NCBI GenBank assembly: GCA_038373885.1
Contig: JAWZYV010013274.1
Location: forward strand, 682,001-746,000
Direction of reading: 5' to 3'
Source: Cheiracanthium punctorium
Lineage: Eukaryota; Arthropoda; Arachnida; Araneae; Cheiracanthiidae
Length of the DNA stretch: 64,000 nt
This document shows, piece after piece, positions 21,519-33,151 of this stretch. The position numbers were made by a program, and so were the translations under genes. How positions within the stretch are numbered: position 1 is the first letter of the stretch; the number at the start of each line of letters is the position of its first letter. The notes beneath the pieces were generated by a model that did no database searches, was not told where the DNA came from, and was given only the letters and a program-made list of their open reading frames with translations.

Positions 21519-21597
21519 CAGGGGGATTCAAAATTAGCTTTACAAACTTTCAGGAGGGGTTAAATAAAGTTTGTAAAACTAATTTCAAATCACCCTG
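21519..21597. mobile_element. 79-bp mariner-type fold-back MITE
   Basis: CAGGGGGATTCAAAATTAG at the left pairs with a right end that reads CAGGGTGATTTGAAATTAG on the minus strand; arms of about 35 bp nearly meet. TA flanks both ends, the Tc1/mariner target. Confidence 0.75.
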
Positions 21598-21984
21598 TAT
21601 AATCGTTATAGGAACATAAACCACATATGCAGAAAATAGTTTTGATTCTTTGTTGATACGGGTAAACCAAAAATTAAAATAACATTTAGATAAGGTTGGG
21701 ATATAAAAGGCTTCCCTTGCTTTATAAACTGATATTTATGGTATAGTTTAGCGTTGCTTCAAATTATGAGTGCTGATTCAAATAAAGCATGTTAATGAGA
21801 CCTTGCTCTTTCGACTTCTAGCTGAGCTTTGTACTGCCAGCTACTGCCATCTGCCACACTATTATGTGTACATAAGTTGTAGGTTGCGTAAGGCAAACCT
21901 ACGCGAGAAGTATCTGCCTAGGATGAATGCCTTAAGTAGAAGACTTTTTAATAGGTTCTAACGCGTATACAAGTTACATTTGGA

Positions 21985-22112
21985 GAAATCTGCCCAAAAC
22001 TCCAGATCGTTGGATCGATAGCAGCGCGGTAAGCCGAAACATGGACTTTCACCCTTCAGCTAACCAAGTTCAGTGTCTTATCCACTTGCCTAGCCACTGT
22101 GTTAAAACTTTT
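21985..22112 (-). repeat. tRNA-derived SINE, copy 1
   Basis: On the minus strand GTGGCTAGGCAAGTGGATAA gives an A-box-like D-arm, followed by GACACTGAAC. The body matches copies at 45785-45915 and 60000-60115, sharing GTGGATAAGACACTGA-like and AACGAYCTG-AGTTTTGG blocks. No poly(A) tail is seen. The family appears to be a short tRNA-related SINE; the parent tRNA is not assigned. Confidence 0.6.
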
Positions 22113-22353
22113 AAATGAAATGATTTTCAGTTACTTATAAAACATGCCGTGCCGCTGAAAAATCGAAGTTGTAAAGGCTTGCTTAAGAAATTCAGCTAAT
22201 TGCAATCCAGAGAACTTGTATTTAACCCTTCAGCTGCTCTTATAATGTGATTTCCACTTTTCAACTCAAATGTAGCAAGAGAATACACATTCCGCAATAT
22301 GCGGTTACTATTGTTGTTACTGTGTTCCTAAAAATGCTCTGTATGATTGGGTG
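22113..22353. other. Unrecognised spacer
   Basis: Sequence between the SINE and the TIR element; nothing supported. Confidence 0.4.
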
Positions 22354-22721
22354 CTTGGAGATATGAATATAAGGAGAAGACATTATCTATCTGATGGTGA
22401 AGCCGAAACTGTAACCCAGCCTCCATATTGCTTAGACCACATCGCAATACGACTGTGTTATTCTATGGTGACAGTTCCAGTTTTAATGTCGCCGAAGTTG
22501 GCGCCCAGAATAATCACGTATTTGGCATAGCTGTTAAAACTTATAAAAGTAGAATGCTAAGACTTTTTATTTAGAACTATTGTAACATATATAATTGTGC
22601 ATCTTTACTTTTTAATCCGTAAAATCGTTCATCTTTCGCTGTTTTTTAAATAGGAACAACTAAATGTTCCACCATGGGCTGAACATAGCTAATGCCGTCG
22701 CCTTGTATTCATATCGCTTAG
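22354..22721. mobile_element. Uninterrupted relative of the outermost nest element
   Basis: Both ends carry GATATGAATAYAAGG-type TIRs, and the whole 368 bp aligns with 2035-2264 joined to 17725-17898, including TATTGCTTAGACCACAT and AAGTTGGCGCC. It therefore shows the empty target of the Helitron (near 22568, where TATTTAGAACTATTG is unbroken). Its own target duplication has eroded. Confidence 0.75.
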
Positions 22722-23263
22722 GTTATATGCTGATCTTTGGGTATTGAATTTTGAATAAATTATTGCAAAAAAAAGTCACTCTATTAAATGTACACATTCG
22801 TCTTTGTCAAACCATATCTGCTATTCTCAAAAAGTCTTTTTCATTATTACCAGTTTTTATTAGCAGGTATTATTTGACAGTATGCTGCCTGATGCACGTA
22901 GCAAACTTTTTAGGGACCACAGTCCATCGTATAATATTTAGAGTCAATAGCAGTTTTTCTGTACGAAAATTTGGTTAGTAAACTACTCATAATAGTCAAA
23001 ATGTCCAAATCTCCAAAAAGTTAACATAGCAGATTTTCATTTGACAACAACGATATGTTTCTAACGAAGAAAAAAAGCCTTCTAAATATATAATAGTTGT
23101 TCGAATAAAAGTTTATCACTAACGAAATTATCCAAAATTTTGTAAAGAAATATCGTTGTTTATTAAGGAATGTTTTCACATTTAACAGTTTTCAGGCAAT
23201 TTCTGTCATCACCTTCTTAATTAAGTATCCTAGTACCCTTCGTCAATTGAGTTAAGTGTTATA
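22722..23263. other. Unrecognised A+T-rich sequence
   Basis: No feature supported. It ends at the TA flank of the next element. Confidence 0.4.
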
Positions 23264-24201
23264 CAGGATTTTCCAAAAAGGTGTTAACGGGATTTAATTC
23301 TTTATCTATCAGAGATAAATCGGCAGTGTAAATTGAAAAAAATGTTCACAATGAGGTCAGAAATAAGACTCTGTTATGAAAACAATCTTCTCGTTCATTT
23401 ACAAAAAGTTGCATTTTTTAAATGTGTATACGACCTCCTTACAAAAACATTCCCAGTTAGTAAAATGCGCCCCATACACTAATGAGGTGATATACCAAAT
23501 TTGAGCCTTTCATCTTACAACGTCGCAGAGACATCTGTAAAAAAGATGACCGGGTCAGTGGCGTAGCCAAGGGGTGGCGGGATACGGGGGTCACAACCTC
23601 CCTCATGAAGAATTTTTTGCCATTCAAAATGCATATTCTTCGCTCCCTTATCACACACACACGTATACACAAAGGGGAGTTGCAGTAGCCGTAACCCGCC
23701 CCATGACGCCCCATGAAAAAATTCTGGCTACGCCACTGTCGAGGACTATACATGATTTTGAATATAAACGTTTATTACTAGAGTGGAAAAAAGATTTTCT
23801 TTCGTGTTTTCTGTACGACCCCTGAAATGCGATCATTCGACGCGATTTTTTCCCTTCGAGAGCCATGGAAAAGTTGTTTAAGTCAGCTTTTTATTTATCT
23901 TCTTATCTCTCGCATTTTTTAAGATATAATTCTCTAATTTTGTTTGTCACATCATGAGTGTATTGAGCACATTTTACTAACTGGAAATTTTTTTACGGGG
24001 GTCGTATAGAAATTTAAATGTGTAATTTAAAGTTTTTTGTGTGTTTAAGTGTAATTTTTTTTTAATTAACGAAAGGAATTTTTTCTTAACGGAGTCTTAT
24101 TTCCGACTTTATTTTGAACAATTTTTTTTTAATTTACACTGCTCACTTATCTCTAATAGATAAAGAGTTAAAGCCCATTATCACATTTTTGGGACACTCT
24201 A
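23264..24201. mobile_element. Long-TIR element, TA-flanked, family 3
   Basis: Arms of about 130 bp: the left starts CAGGATTTTCCAAAAAGG, the right read inward starts TAGAGTGTCCCAAAAATG, and both continue through TTTATCTATYAGAGATAA, CAGTGTAAATT and GAAATAAGACTC. TA flanks both sides. Related right halves occur at 30415-30771 and 46975-47376. It is non-coding, a Tc1/mariner-type non-autonomous element by its target. A separate MITE lies inside at 23556-23738. Confidence 0.75.
23556..23738. mobile_element. MITE with CAGTGGCGTAGCCA ends
   Basis: Perfect 14-bp TIRs CAGTGGCGTAGCCA bound 183 bp, locally much more G+C-rich than its host and containing a short (CA)n run. Ends of this form are common among hAT-type elements, but no 8-bp duplication could be recognised, so the assignment is tentative. 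Confidence 0.7.
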
Positions 24202-24203
24202 TA

Positions 24204-24914
24204 TAATATCGAATATTGCATATGTAAAAATACTATGAAACAAATAAAGGAGCTATCTGAAGATTGTGTTTCAAAATCCTTTTATAAAACTATTCTATTT
24301 TGCTGCACCCAGCATGGAAGATGTATATAGATGATAACACACACACAACAAATTACGATAGATTTCCATTCATACACTTTACCCTTTAGTATTCGCCCTT
24401 CACTAAGCACTTGTGCAAATCAAATCTTTACAACACAATACCCTTGGTCCTTTTTTTATAAACCCCAAACAGAAAAAAAAATACGTTTCCACTTTACTTT
24501 TTCAATTCCTCTACGCTTAGGGTCATTTACTCAAATAGGTGCACTTCCTCTTTCGGTGTTTGTTTTACTCTGACGTCCAGTTCCGCCGTATTTTATGGTC
24601 TCTTTAATCACCGTGGTCACTTTATATGGAGCTACAGATCTTTGCGATGGATTTCTATGGCTCTAAACTACGAAGAAAGAGAGAAAGGAAGAAATAGTGA
24701 TGGAACTGAAGTGGCTATTGGAAAAGTACACAGATCGTTTTTACGTTTCATCGTCGGACAAAATACTTGTGCAAGAAAAAATAAAACATATTATAACAAA
24801 GACTTTCTAATTTTATCAAGGAATTATATTGAGTTTCGTTCATAAAGGAAAAGAAAAAGGACCAATTGTTTTTTTATTACTAATGGTAGTTGAACCAATT
24901 TGAAGACGTTCTAG
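24204..24914. other. Unrecognised sequence
   Basis: Two ORFs of 80 and 67 codons lie here (24331-24573 and 24642-24845) but show no family resemblance or gene context; I treat them as chance. Confidence 0.4.
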
Positions 24915-25113
24915 AGGCTCTATTCTTCCACGTTCGGTTTTGTAACGTAATTCGAAACACATGCTAGAATGTAAACATTCGGTAGGAAAAATCAGCATCT
25001 AATGTTTTAAAGCAGATTGCAAAATACCAACATACGTTGACAGGTTTTATAAAGCGTCAATTTGACGTCACACATCCGAGCGTTTGCTTAAGCGTATGTG
25101 GCAGATTAGACCC
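24915..25113 (-). mobile_element. MITE-sized copy of family 1
   Basis: Read on the minus strand it starts GGGTCTAATCTGCCACATAC and continues like the left end of 781-1840; the other end is GGCTCTATTCTTCCAC. At about 200 bp it is an internal deletion derivative of that family. No target duplication was found. Confidence 0.6.
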
Positions 25114-28100
25114 TTTGTACCACGCTAGTTCCGTTTACAGTCATTGGGTGCATTCGTAAACGTCAAACTCCCGGCACGAGTTTTTATAAGAAAACTGGAA
25201 TGCGTTTGTTCAGTGCAGTTCAGTGCTATCAGTTTCTTTTGCCTTTACGACAACTTCAGTTTATTCAGTTTATTTACAATATGCGTTTGTTGTTATTTTT
25301 ATCGAGAAGCTTTTAGTACATACCCAATATAAAATCAACAGGATTTTAAAAGAAAGAATGGCGGTCATTGAAGTGCACTGAGGAAGTTGCCAGATGGATT
25401 GCCGGTGGAAGTAGCCCAAACCCTCACTTGCACAATGTCTCCGCTTGACTACTTTAGATAGACTTGAACAGGTGTATAAATCTATTATTTGTATCTACTA
25501 ATTAATGAGTAAATTCAATATTGAATGGTTGCAGTTATAAATATTTGATTTATACCCACATGCACCAAAAGGACGATTGCGTATTCAAAAAGTGAAAAAT
25601 CGTATTTTTCGTCTTGTTTTTCAAACATTCTAAGCATATGCATATGCACATTCCCACAGAGAATTTTTCTTATAATTTATAATATGTATGAAGTACATTC
25701 GATAGATTTAGATAGATTTCCGGTGTGTATTTTAAAGAAAATCAAATCACGAAGAGTTCTTTGTAGCTTTTACTACTTATCATTCATAAAGTCAGTAAAA
25801 GAAAGATTTCCGACATATTGGCATTGCGACATTGGTAAATTGCTTTTTAAACAACAAAAAAAGCGCATTAATTGAAGGAAATTTTATTATCAGTTGTAAT
25901 GATATAATACTGAAAGTTGCCAAACTTGACGACTATAATAGCAGATCAATATCTATACATTCAATGCAATGTTTGCGCGCATCTCTTGGATTTCGTTAAT
26001 AAATTTTTTGGTTAAAATTTGTTACCTTACTTTCGGAAACCCCCGCCCCCCGTGTACAACCTTCTTAGATAAAAAGAGTATAAATACAGTATTTGGGGAC
26101 AATAAAGTGAACGTTGCTTCACTGCTAAAGTATTTATTTACAACAATAAATTAGCACAGTGGCCCTTTAATATTGAAGAACATACATGCGCTTCAGAACA
26201 TCACTTTTAATTGTGCATTTAGAACTTAAAGTAAATTGAGTTTATTCATAGTACGCTGTAACTAAATTTTAAGATCAGAAATCATAAATAAATTGCCTAT
26301 ATTATTTAGCATTGATGCAGACTTGTGCTTACTCTGTACAATCATTTTCTCAAATTTCCAATTGAAGGGTTTTGGAGCTTGAGGAGATTTTGTTGAGGAG
26401 ACTTTGAGGAGATTCCACAAAAGATAGGGACTATCTAGTCTTAGCGAGCCCTGTTCCTCTTTCAACACTAAACCGCTTGATGTCTGTCAGCAACTTTTTA
26501 TTTTTGACAGGTAGCAACAGCAATTTAGTCCAAACATTTGATTTTCGATTTCCAAATTTTATTGGCCGAATTTTCCTTAATCTTTGGATGAATTTCATAA
26601 ATTAATTATGTTACGGTAATATCCTACATTGCATCAAACGTAAATTGACAGGTATAAATACGGAGTTTAAATTGGTTTACAATCGCACAAAATATCACAT
26701 AAATGTAATGCGTCAAAACAGTTCAGAAAATATTTTATTGCTTATTTTCTGAAAAATGTAATCTATAATGTATAGAAGTATGTTTTTGACGGTAGCCATA
26801 GCTGTGAATTGATTTATTATTTAAACATGAAAATGTTTTAAAGTTTGATACAAAAATGCATATTTTTCTTTGCATTGTAATGTTTAATAGTGGAAAAAGT
26901 GCATTATTTTTAGTTCTTTTTAGCAAAGTATAACTATGCAAAATTTGCTTTTTACTTTCCAATTATTATGAAATGTGTGCATTTGGACGTATATTCAGTG
27001 TCTTATGTGTAATTGAAACAAAATTGTTCACCAATAACTCCATAAACATATAAATTATCACGTGTGTATCAAAAACATTTACATTTATTAGATAAAAGAG
27101 AATTTTCATCTATAAATACTATCTTGATAAAACAGAAAAACGAGTTGGAAAAAAATCGATAAATAAAGGAATTTACCCCTAGCATATCAAAATGAAAACG
27201 CGGAAGAATTCCAGGTAGAATGGTGGAAATAAAACTTTCCTATTCGTATTAAGTTTAGTGGAAACTAAAAATCGATCTAAAAATATATTTCACGGAGCCT
27301 CCATCGCGTATATCGCAGTTAAAGTTGCTCTTGCAGAAACTTCGCTGAAATTCTCATATTTATTGTCCCCCCAAAATACATTTCTTGTCCTAAAAGACGC
27401 ATTAAAGATATTTCATTGATCCACAGATAGGATTCTTCCGAAAATTTTTGCGCACGATAAAGCTTTATTTTGGGCTATACTGCATAAATCAAGGAATTCA
27501 GTGAACTTCGTCCCATCCGAAAATGAACCATTAAATAAAAATTATTTTCTGTCGAAGAATTTTTCTGTTACGATTAGAGAACTTATGTGATTTCATCATT
27601 AAAACTTGAAATCTTAAGTTATCTTCAAGTATAACCTAATCTTATGTTTTTGGCAATAACTCCAATATTGTTCTTTACCATCTTAAAGAGACAATGGCCC
27701 AGATTCTATTTTTGTGCCCAGCGTGCCTCACAAACTTTGGTTCCTGAATACTTATCGGGTCTATCCTAACAGTAGAAATTCCGCTGGTGTGATAAAAGTC
27801 TACTTTACTCTTTAACCATTGCAGCAATTTCCAGCGTATCAGTAGCATATGGCAGCCTCTCAATCATTGATTGGCCTGGAGCAGTTATGGGCAACCTTTG
27901 GAAAATTGAGGTCTAAACTTTCGGATTTTAATGAAAGAGCCGTGACTTAGGTAATAGACAGTTGTAAAGGAATGTTATTGTTGTTGCTTATGCACCCTGG
28001 CAACGGCATGCGGTGCCATATCCTTCTGTCAGAATTGTTCATTCGATAAAAGTATGGTTCTGTATCTGACTGTGTGCGTCAGCACCTTTTATGAAACAGA

Positions 28101-28373
28101 AAAAATATGTGTGTGTGTATGTGCTTATATAGTGGTAATAATTATAATTAGTGGTAATAATAAAATAAATTTAAATATATGGTAATATTATAGCGGAATA
28201 AAATGCAAATGAAATTATAAATAATATAAATAAATGATTATATTTAATAACTTAAATCAATGTGGTAATTATGTCTCACATGTAATGGTGTACCGTGTGA
28301 GGCTCTGTGTCATGAAAATAAGGGCTCAGTGAATATAAAATGAGCAAAAATAAGGGTGATGTAAAATTTTTTG
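25114..28373. other. Gene-free, unrecognised 3.2 kb
   Basis: Scanned on both strands. Only short ORFs without resemblance to known families and A+T-rich low-complexity tracts (for example 28130-28260) are present. No TIR pair or tandem array was recognised. Confidence 0.45.
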
Positions 28374-28415
28374 TGTTTTAATCATATTTAATAATTATTA
28401 AATATGATTAAAACA
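28374..28415. other. Perfect 42-bp A+T-rich palindrome
   Basis: The 42 bases are exactly self-complementary with no central spacer; one half reads TGTTTTAATCATATTTAATAA followed by its mirror image. A perfect palindrome this long is unlikely in random sequence even at this base composition, and it could extrude as a cruciform. Confidence 0.85.
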
Positions 28416-28550
28416 TTTATTATTAAATTATTTACATTTAATAATTTTTATGTTTTTATGTTTTTTGACTTTCTGATTGCGGCATTTTTAAAGCCTGCGT
28501 GTGAGCAACTTAGGCTGATGTAATCCCATACGGGAATTTGTAATTTTTTC

Positions 28551-29012
28551 TTTTTTTTTTTTTTTTTTTTTTTTTTTTGAGAGCAAAATAAATTTTCCAG
28601 CGAAGGAGTTAGCGTAAACCGTTTTGCGTCCCAGCATAAACTGTTTTGCCTTCGGCTTGGGTGTATTCCCCTAATAAGGTGGCAATGGGCAGGGGGGGGG
28701 CATCTTCCGTTTATACTGGGCCCCAGTGGGAGGAAGTCCGACTTTATCCCGGGGTCCCCTAATTTTGAACCAATTTCAGAGGAGCGAACAACCCCCTGAA
28801 ATCGCCCTCCCCCAGAAGTATCGTTTAACAACTTGGAGGACATTGGAGCCACTACGGATTTTACGTGCACTAGCTCCCATTAGTGTACACGGTTCCACAA
28901 CAGTCCGGTCAAAAGGGAGTGGATCCTCCCAAGCACTGGCCAAGCCGGATGCTGCTTCACTTGCCGAGTTCTCATGGGAACGGGTTTAGCGCCCAAGCCA
29001 CTGCAAGACTGC
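28551..29012 (-). repeat. 5S rRNA-derived SINE (SINE3 type) with poly(A) tail
   Basis: On the minus strand, 29005-28920 resembles the 3' two-thirds of 5S rRNA: AAGTGAAGCAGCATCCGG-like sequence corresponds to the 5S A-box region (AAGTTAAGCAGC) and CAGTGCTTGGGAGG to the 5S box C region (AGTACTTGGATGG), in the right order and spacing. A G+C-rich body of about 330 bp follows, ending in a 28-nt poly(A) tail (the T-run 28551-28578). Internal 5S-type pol III promoter plus unrelated body plus poly(A) is the SINE3 architecture. It is not a 5S gene: the ends are wrong and many conserved bases differ. Confidence 0.7.
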
Positions 29013-30414
29013 CATATATTTAAAAAGTTATGTTATATATTTATACAGTTTAATGCTAAAGTCACACGAAGCAGACTAATATCCCACTGATTATTTCATT
29101 GATCGTTTTTGGAAAATATTGGTTATATCATCTGCATCTTTTTGACAGATTTACGTAAAATAATTTTAATCCATCATTTAAAATCTGACATACAAAGCTT
29201 TTGAAGATATTACAGACTTACAGAAAGTATGTTCGAGGATTTCTTTATTATATAATTGGAAATGCAAAAATACAATTAACCAGAACTGTGGAACTAGTAT
29301 TACTAATTTACTAAATATGGGAATCACGCCATAGAATAGAAAACCTGAAAATTTGCAAAATAACAACGTTGAAATTCTAAATAGAAGAAACTCTCATTTG
29401 GACAGTGCCATTCAATTCTTACCCATCTGCAAATATTCCATGCATAGTTTGGAAAACTTAACTGATCAAAACTGGTTTACCACTTACCTTTGTTTTTATT
29501 ATTATTTAATAATAATTTACATCGCATCAATAAATCATTAAGTTAAACCGGAACATTCCGCACTGATACAAAATCCTAACACATCGTATTCACAATTTCG
29601 CTTGATTGCCTCCCAGCCAGACCTTTTCTTTGCACATGACAAGCTGCTCTTTCTTTTGTTCCCTTCCCTTCTCCCTGCGTCTCTTTCAAGATCTGGCAAT
29701 ACGTGACAAGCAGACGAAACCATGCAATCGAACGCCAAAGTGCTGGTTAATATTCGTACCCTACAGTAATCGTTGGTTACATTAGTGTTCGACCTTAATG
29801 AAGTTTTTGTTGAAGACAGTCGAGGTTTTTAAAGCAGAAATTTGTATCGTGATAGAATGAATGAAGAGGGAGAAAAGACTTTGAAGATTGGTCAGAAGGT
29901 AGTAATCAGATAAACATAGAAGATTTTAAAATTTAAGGCAAAATTCACTCTAGATGAAAAAACCCGCTGGTGTATTCTTCGTAAAATCTAGTGGAACATT
30001 ATGCATGGATTATTATACACCCCTTTTTAATTTATTACGCCTGAATTGTAAAATGACCACTGAATTTTTTTTAATCTGTTTTAAGCTACTTTTGCGATGC
30101 AAGAACAATGAAATTGAAGGTGAAAAAAGTAAAACACTTTTATAAAATGATACAAATAGCATTTAATATTAGAAACAATCTTCTAAAAGAGTGCACAGAA
30201 ATTGAAATTCAAAGTACGAGTTAGCAAATAAATTTGTAAAAATATCAAAAGTATGTAGAACAAAAAAATTCAATATTTAGCTATGGCGACAATTAATAAC
30301 AGCTGTAGAGCAGTTTACACAGACTTCAATATAATGACAATAATACCAAAAATATATCATGTATTTATGCAATGATTTTTATTTCTTAATTTATGTACAG
30401 CCTCGTAAACGTGA
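29013..30414. other. Unrecognised sequence
   Basis: Short ORFs only, none resembling a family I know. No repeat pairs matched within the window. Confidence 0.4.
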
Positions 30415-30771
30415 TCTCCCCATGCTTTTTTTTTTCTCTTCGAGGGCCATTGAAGAGTGGTTCTAGGTATATATATATATATAATATATATACACATTTA
30501 CTTTCATATCTCTGAACATTTTTATACGAAAGGACTGAAATTGTATACATTATGTAATTAATGTGCCGAGCATATTTTACTAATTGCCATTTTTGTACAC
30601 GGAGAGTTATAAAAATTTTAATTTTGCATTTATTTATATTTAATATCCTGAAATTTTTAATCGATGCCATAAAATTCTATACCTTTTTTATGAAATTTTG
30701 TAATTTATTTCATATGTCTATGATTAATATTTAAAAAATAGAAAGCAACCTTCAACGTTTAGGACACCCTG
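30415..30771. mobile_element. Right half of a family 3 long-TIR element
   Basis: It aligns with 23835-24201, sharing CTTCGAGRGCCAT and AGCATATTTTACTAA-like blocks, and ends AGGACACCCTG before TA. The left half is absent. A short (TA)n tract lies near 30468-30492. Confidence 0.6.
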
Positions 30772-32044
30772 TACAACCTATTAGGGTGTCCTAAAAAGAA
30801 CTTTTCTTGAAAAAACATTGATCGGGGCTTTTCCCATTATTTTTGGTCCTAAAATAAATCATATAAAGATTAAGCTCTCTAAGTTAACAGGAGAATTCGC
30901 CTGCATAACCTTGAAATTTGAAAAAAAAACTGAAAACAAGTGAAATTAAAAAAAAAAATTAGAATTTCATGTAGCTACCAATGTGTCAAAACTGCTTTGT
31001 ATGTGTTTATATAGACATCTTTACTAAGAATATAAAAGGAAATAAGCATTAACTGAAACCTTAGCCAATTGTCAGTTCAGAAAAACAGCATAAAAAGATG
31101 AATATTTGCACTGAGTTATTATTGCTATTAAGAAACACCGTACGACAGTTATGATGTTCAAATGATCAATCTTCATCAACTGATTGGACCATAGTCATGG
31201 TTGATTTTTCGCTTGTTAATCAAAATAGAAGCTTGAAAAAGAATAATCTCACAACTGGGATGAAGATGTTGGATGGAAAACTTTTATAAGAAACATAAAT
31301 ATGGTAAATAACATAGCAGAACAGTTGATCATATTACTGGAATATTTGAATCAGTTAATAAGAAAAAATGAAGAGAAAATTGGAAAATCTTCATTTATCA
31401 ATCTTTATTTAAATTTGCATTGAAAACAGTAAAAAAAGAATCCTTAATTTCAGAAATCAGCTTTAAATAAAATTTAAGGTACTTAAACTGGGGTCTTAAT
31501 TTACTAGACAGTTATTTGAATATTTACAAGTTACTTGGACAATTAATTGCTGCGAGTCTATAACTTTTTTTCTTTATGTTATATGTTAAATAATCTCAAG
31601 TAAAACTGTAGATTTTAACTTATTACATTCTCTTTTATACCTTTCTTTAACATTTTAGTAAACTTTTAAGCTGTGATAATCAACATACAGTAATTGTCGT
31701 ATTTTTTTTCCAATACGAACAACTCAGAATTAAAGCAAATTTTAATCATTGAATATGCTGTTCTTTTCCCAAAATTGGAACAATTATACGGACGGGTTCA
31801 GTTAATTCATATTTACGTTTATATTTGGATTAGAGTCGTCTTTATTAACCAGTTTTAAAACAGTGGTAACTACACTCATGTCCATAAATTAAGGATAATT
31901 CAGAATCACACAGAAATTGATCTCTAAAATAAAAATTTCACCTGTGGAATGATCACACACATCTTGAAGAAGACTATGCAAATTACAGGAAACCACCAGA
32001 TGGCGTGGATGGTACGTCACAATGACGAGAGTGTAAGAGAGGGG

Positions 32045-32053
32045 TATATAAGG
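32045..32053 (+). promoter_or_regulatory. Possible TATA box of the Tc1 transposase
   Basis: TATATAAGG lies between the left TIR and the preferred start codon, 78 bp upstream of it. This placement is usual for the internal promoter of Tc1 elements; no other promoter evidence is available. Confidence 0.35.
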
Positions 32054-32122
32054 AATGGTGGCAAAGAAGTAAAATTGTTCACAAGCGCTCTGAAAGCCTT
32101 TCAGTGCAAAAACCGCATAGTT

Positions 32123-33151
32123 ATGGTACAAAGGAGGCATTTGGATGATGTTTTACGTGGCAGAATTATCGGACGACTGGAATGTGGACGTACCCAGCTG
32201 GAAGTATCCGAGGAACTTGGAATCGCCCAGAGTGTCATCTCCAGGCTTTGGCAACGATTCCAAGATGATGGTAATGTGAGTAGACATTACAGCACAGGTC
32301 GCCCCCGAGTTACAACGCCGAATGAGGACCGCTATTTGGCAGTTACTGCCAAAAGAAACAGACGGAGTACAGCATCAGACCTGTCTCGTCAGCTCTCTTC
32401 AGCTACCGGTACGACAGTTTCAAGGCAGACCGTGTACACACGCTTAGGGCACATTGGTCTATATGCTCGTAGGCCTGTCAGATGTGTTCCACTTACCGCA
32501 ACTCACTATCGCCTGCGATTAACCTGGAGTAGAGAGCATGCATTGTGGACACCGCAACAGTGGTCTTGTGTGATGTTTTCCGACGAGTCCAGGTTTAGTT
32601 TGGAGTCTGATTCTCGCCGGACATTCATCTGGAGAGCGCCAGGTACCCGTTACCACCAAGAGAACACCATTGAAAGACACCGTTACGGTGGTGCAGGATG
32701 GCTCGTTTGGGGAGGAATTATTCTTGGTTCCAGAACTGACCTGCATGTACAGAGTGTAACGATGACAGGCCACATCTATCGGGATGTCATTCTGGAACAA
32801 CATGTACGTTTGTTTCGGGGCGCCATGGGTGCTGAATTTGTGTTTATGGATGATAACGCCCGTCCTTACCGTGCAAACATTGTAGACGAATGCCTTCAAT
32901 CGGAGGATATCACCCGTATGCATTGGCCAGCATACTCACCTGACTTGAATCCAATAAAGCATGTGTGGGATATGCTTGGCCGACGAATTGCAGCCCGTCA
33001 ACCCCCTCCCACCTGTCTACCGGAACTTCGGAGTGCATTGCTTGATGAGTGGTGTAATATTCCCCAAGATCAGATTGATCATTTGATACTCAGCATGCCT
33101 AGGCGTTGTCAGGCCTGTATTGCATCGTCCGGGAGACATACTCCGTATTAA
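32123..33151 (+). CDS. Tc1-family transposase, 342 aa, catalytic Glu replaced by Lys
   Basis: DD34E transposase that would excise and insert its element at TA. An ATG 174 bp upstream is in frame, but family proteins begin near this Met (MVQRRHLDD), and 342 aa is the usual length. Residues 1-120 form the paired helix-turn-helix DNA-binding region, with GRPR (59-62) as the linker motif and SRQTVYTRL (100-108) in the second helix set. The DDE domain shows D154 in FSDESRFSL, the glycine-rich WGGIILGSR, and D244 in DDNARPYRA. With exactly 34 residues between, position 279 should be the catalytic Glu of DLNPIEHVWD, but the codon at 32957-32959 is AAG, giving DLNPIKHVWD. A single G-to-A change accounts for it. 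The reading frame is otherwise whole. By family knowledge this enzyme should be unable to cleave DNA, though it might still bind the TIRs. Confidence 0.95.
   Translation: MVQRRHLDDVLRGRIIGRLECGRTQLEVSEELGIAQSVISRLWQRFQDDGNVSRHYSTGRPRVTTPNEDRYLAVTAKRNRRSTASDLSRQLSSATGTTVSRQTVYTRLGHIGLYARRPVRCVPLTATHYRLRLTWSREHALWTPQQWSCVMFSDESRFSLESDSRRTFIWRAPGTRYHQENTIERHRYGGAGWLVWGGIILGSRTDLHVQSVTMTGHIYRDVILEQHVRLFRGAMGAEFVFMDDNARPYRANIVDECLQSEDITRMHWPAYSPDLNPIKHVWDMLGRRIAARQPPPTCLPELRSALLDEWCNIPQDQIDHLILSMPRRCQACIASSGRHTPY

Noticed and set aside
28448..28870. 140-codon minus-strand ORF
   Set aside because: It reads through the 5S-derived SINE body and its poly(A) tail, producing a poly-lysine stretch.
28920..29012. 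Functional 5S rRNA gene
   Set aside because: Only part of the 5S molecule is represented, with many changes, and it runs straight into a retroposon body with poly(A).
31949..32122. Upstream ATG giving a 400-aa transposase
   Set aside because: The extra 58 residues do not resemble the family N-terminus and overlap the likely promoter; the Met at 32123 gives the expected length.
32519..32923. 134-codon minus-strand ORF
   Set aside because: It is antisense to the Tc1 transposase DDE domain and shows no independent family features.
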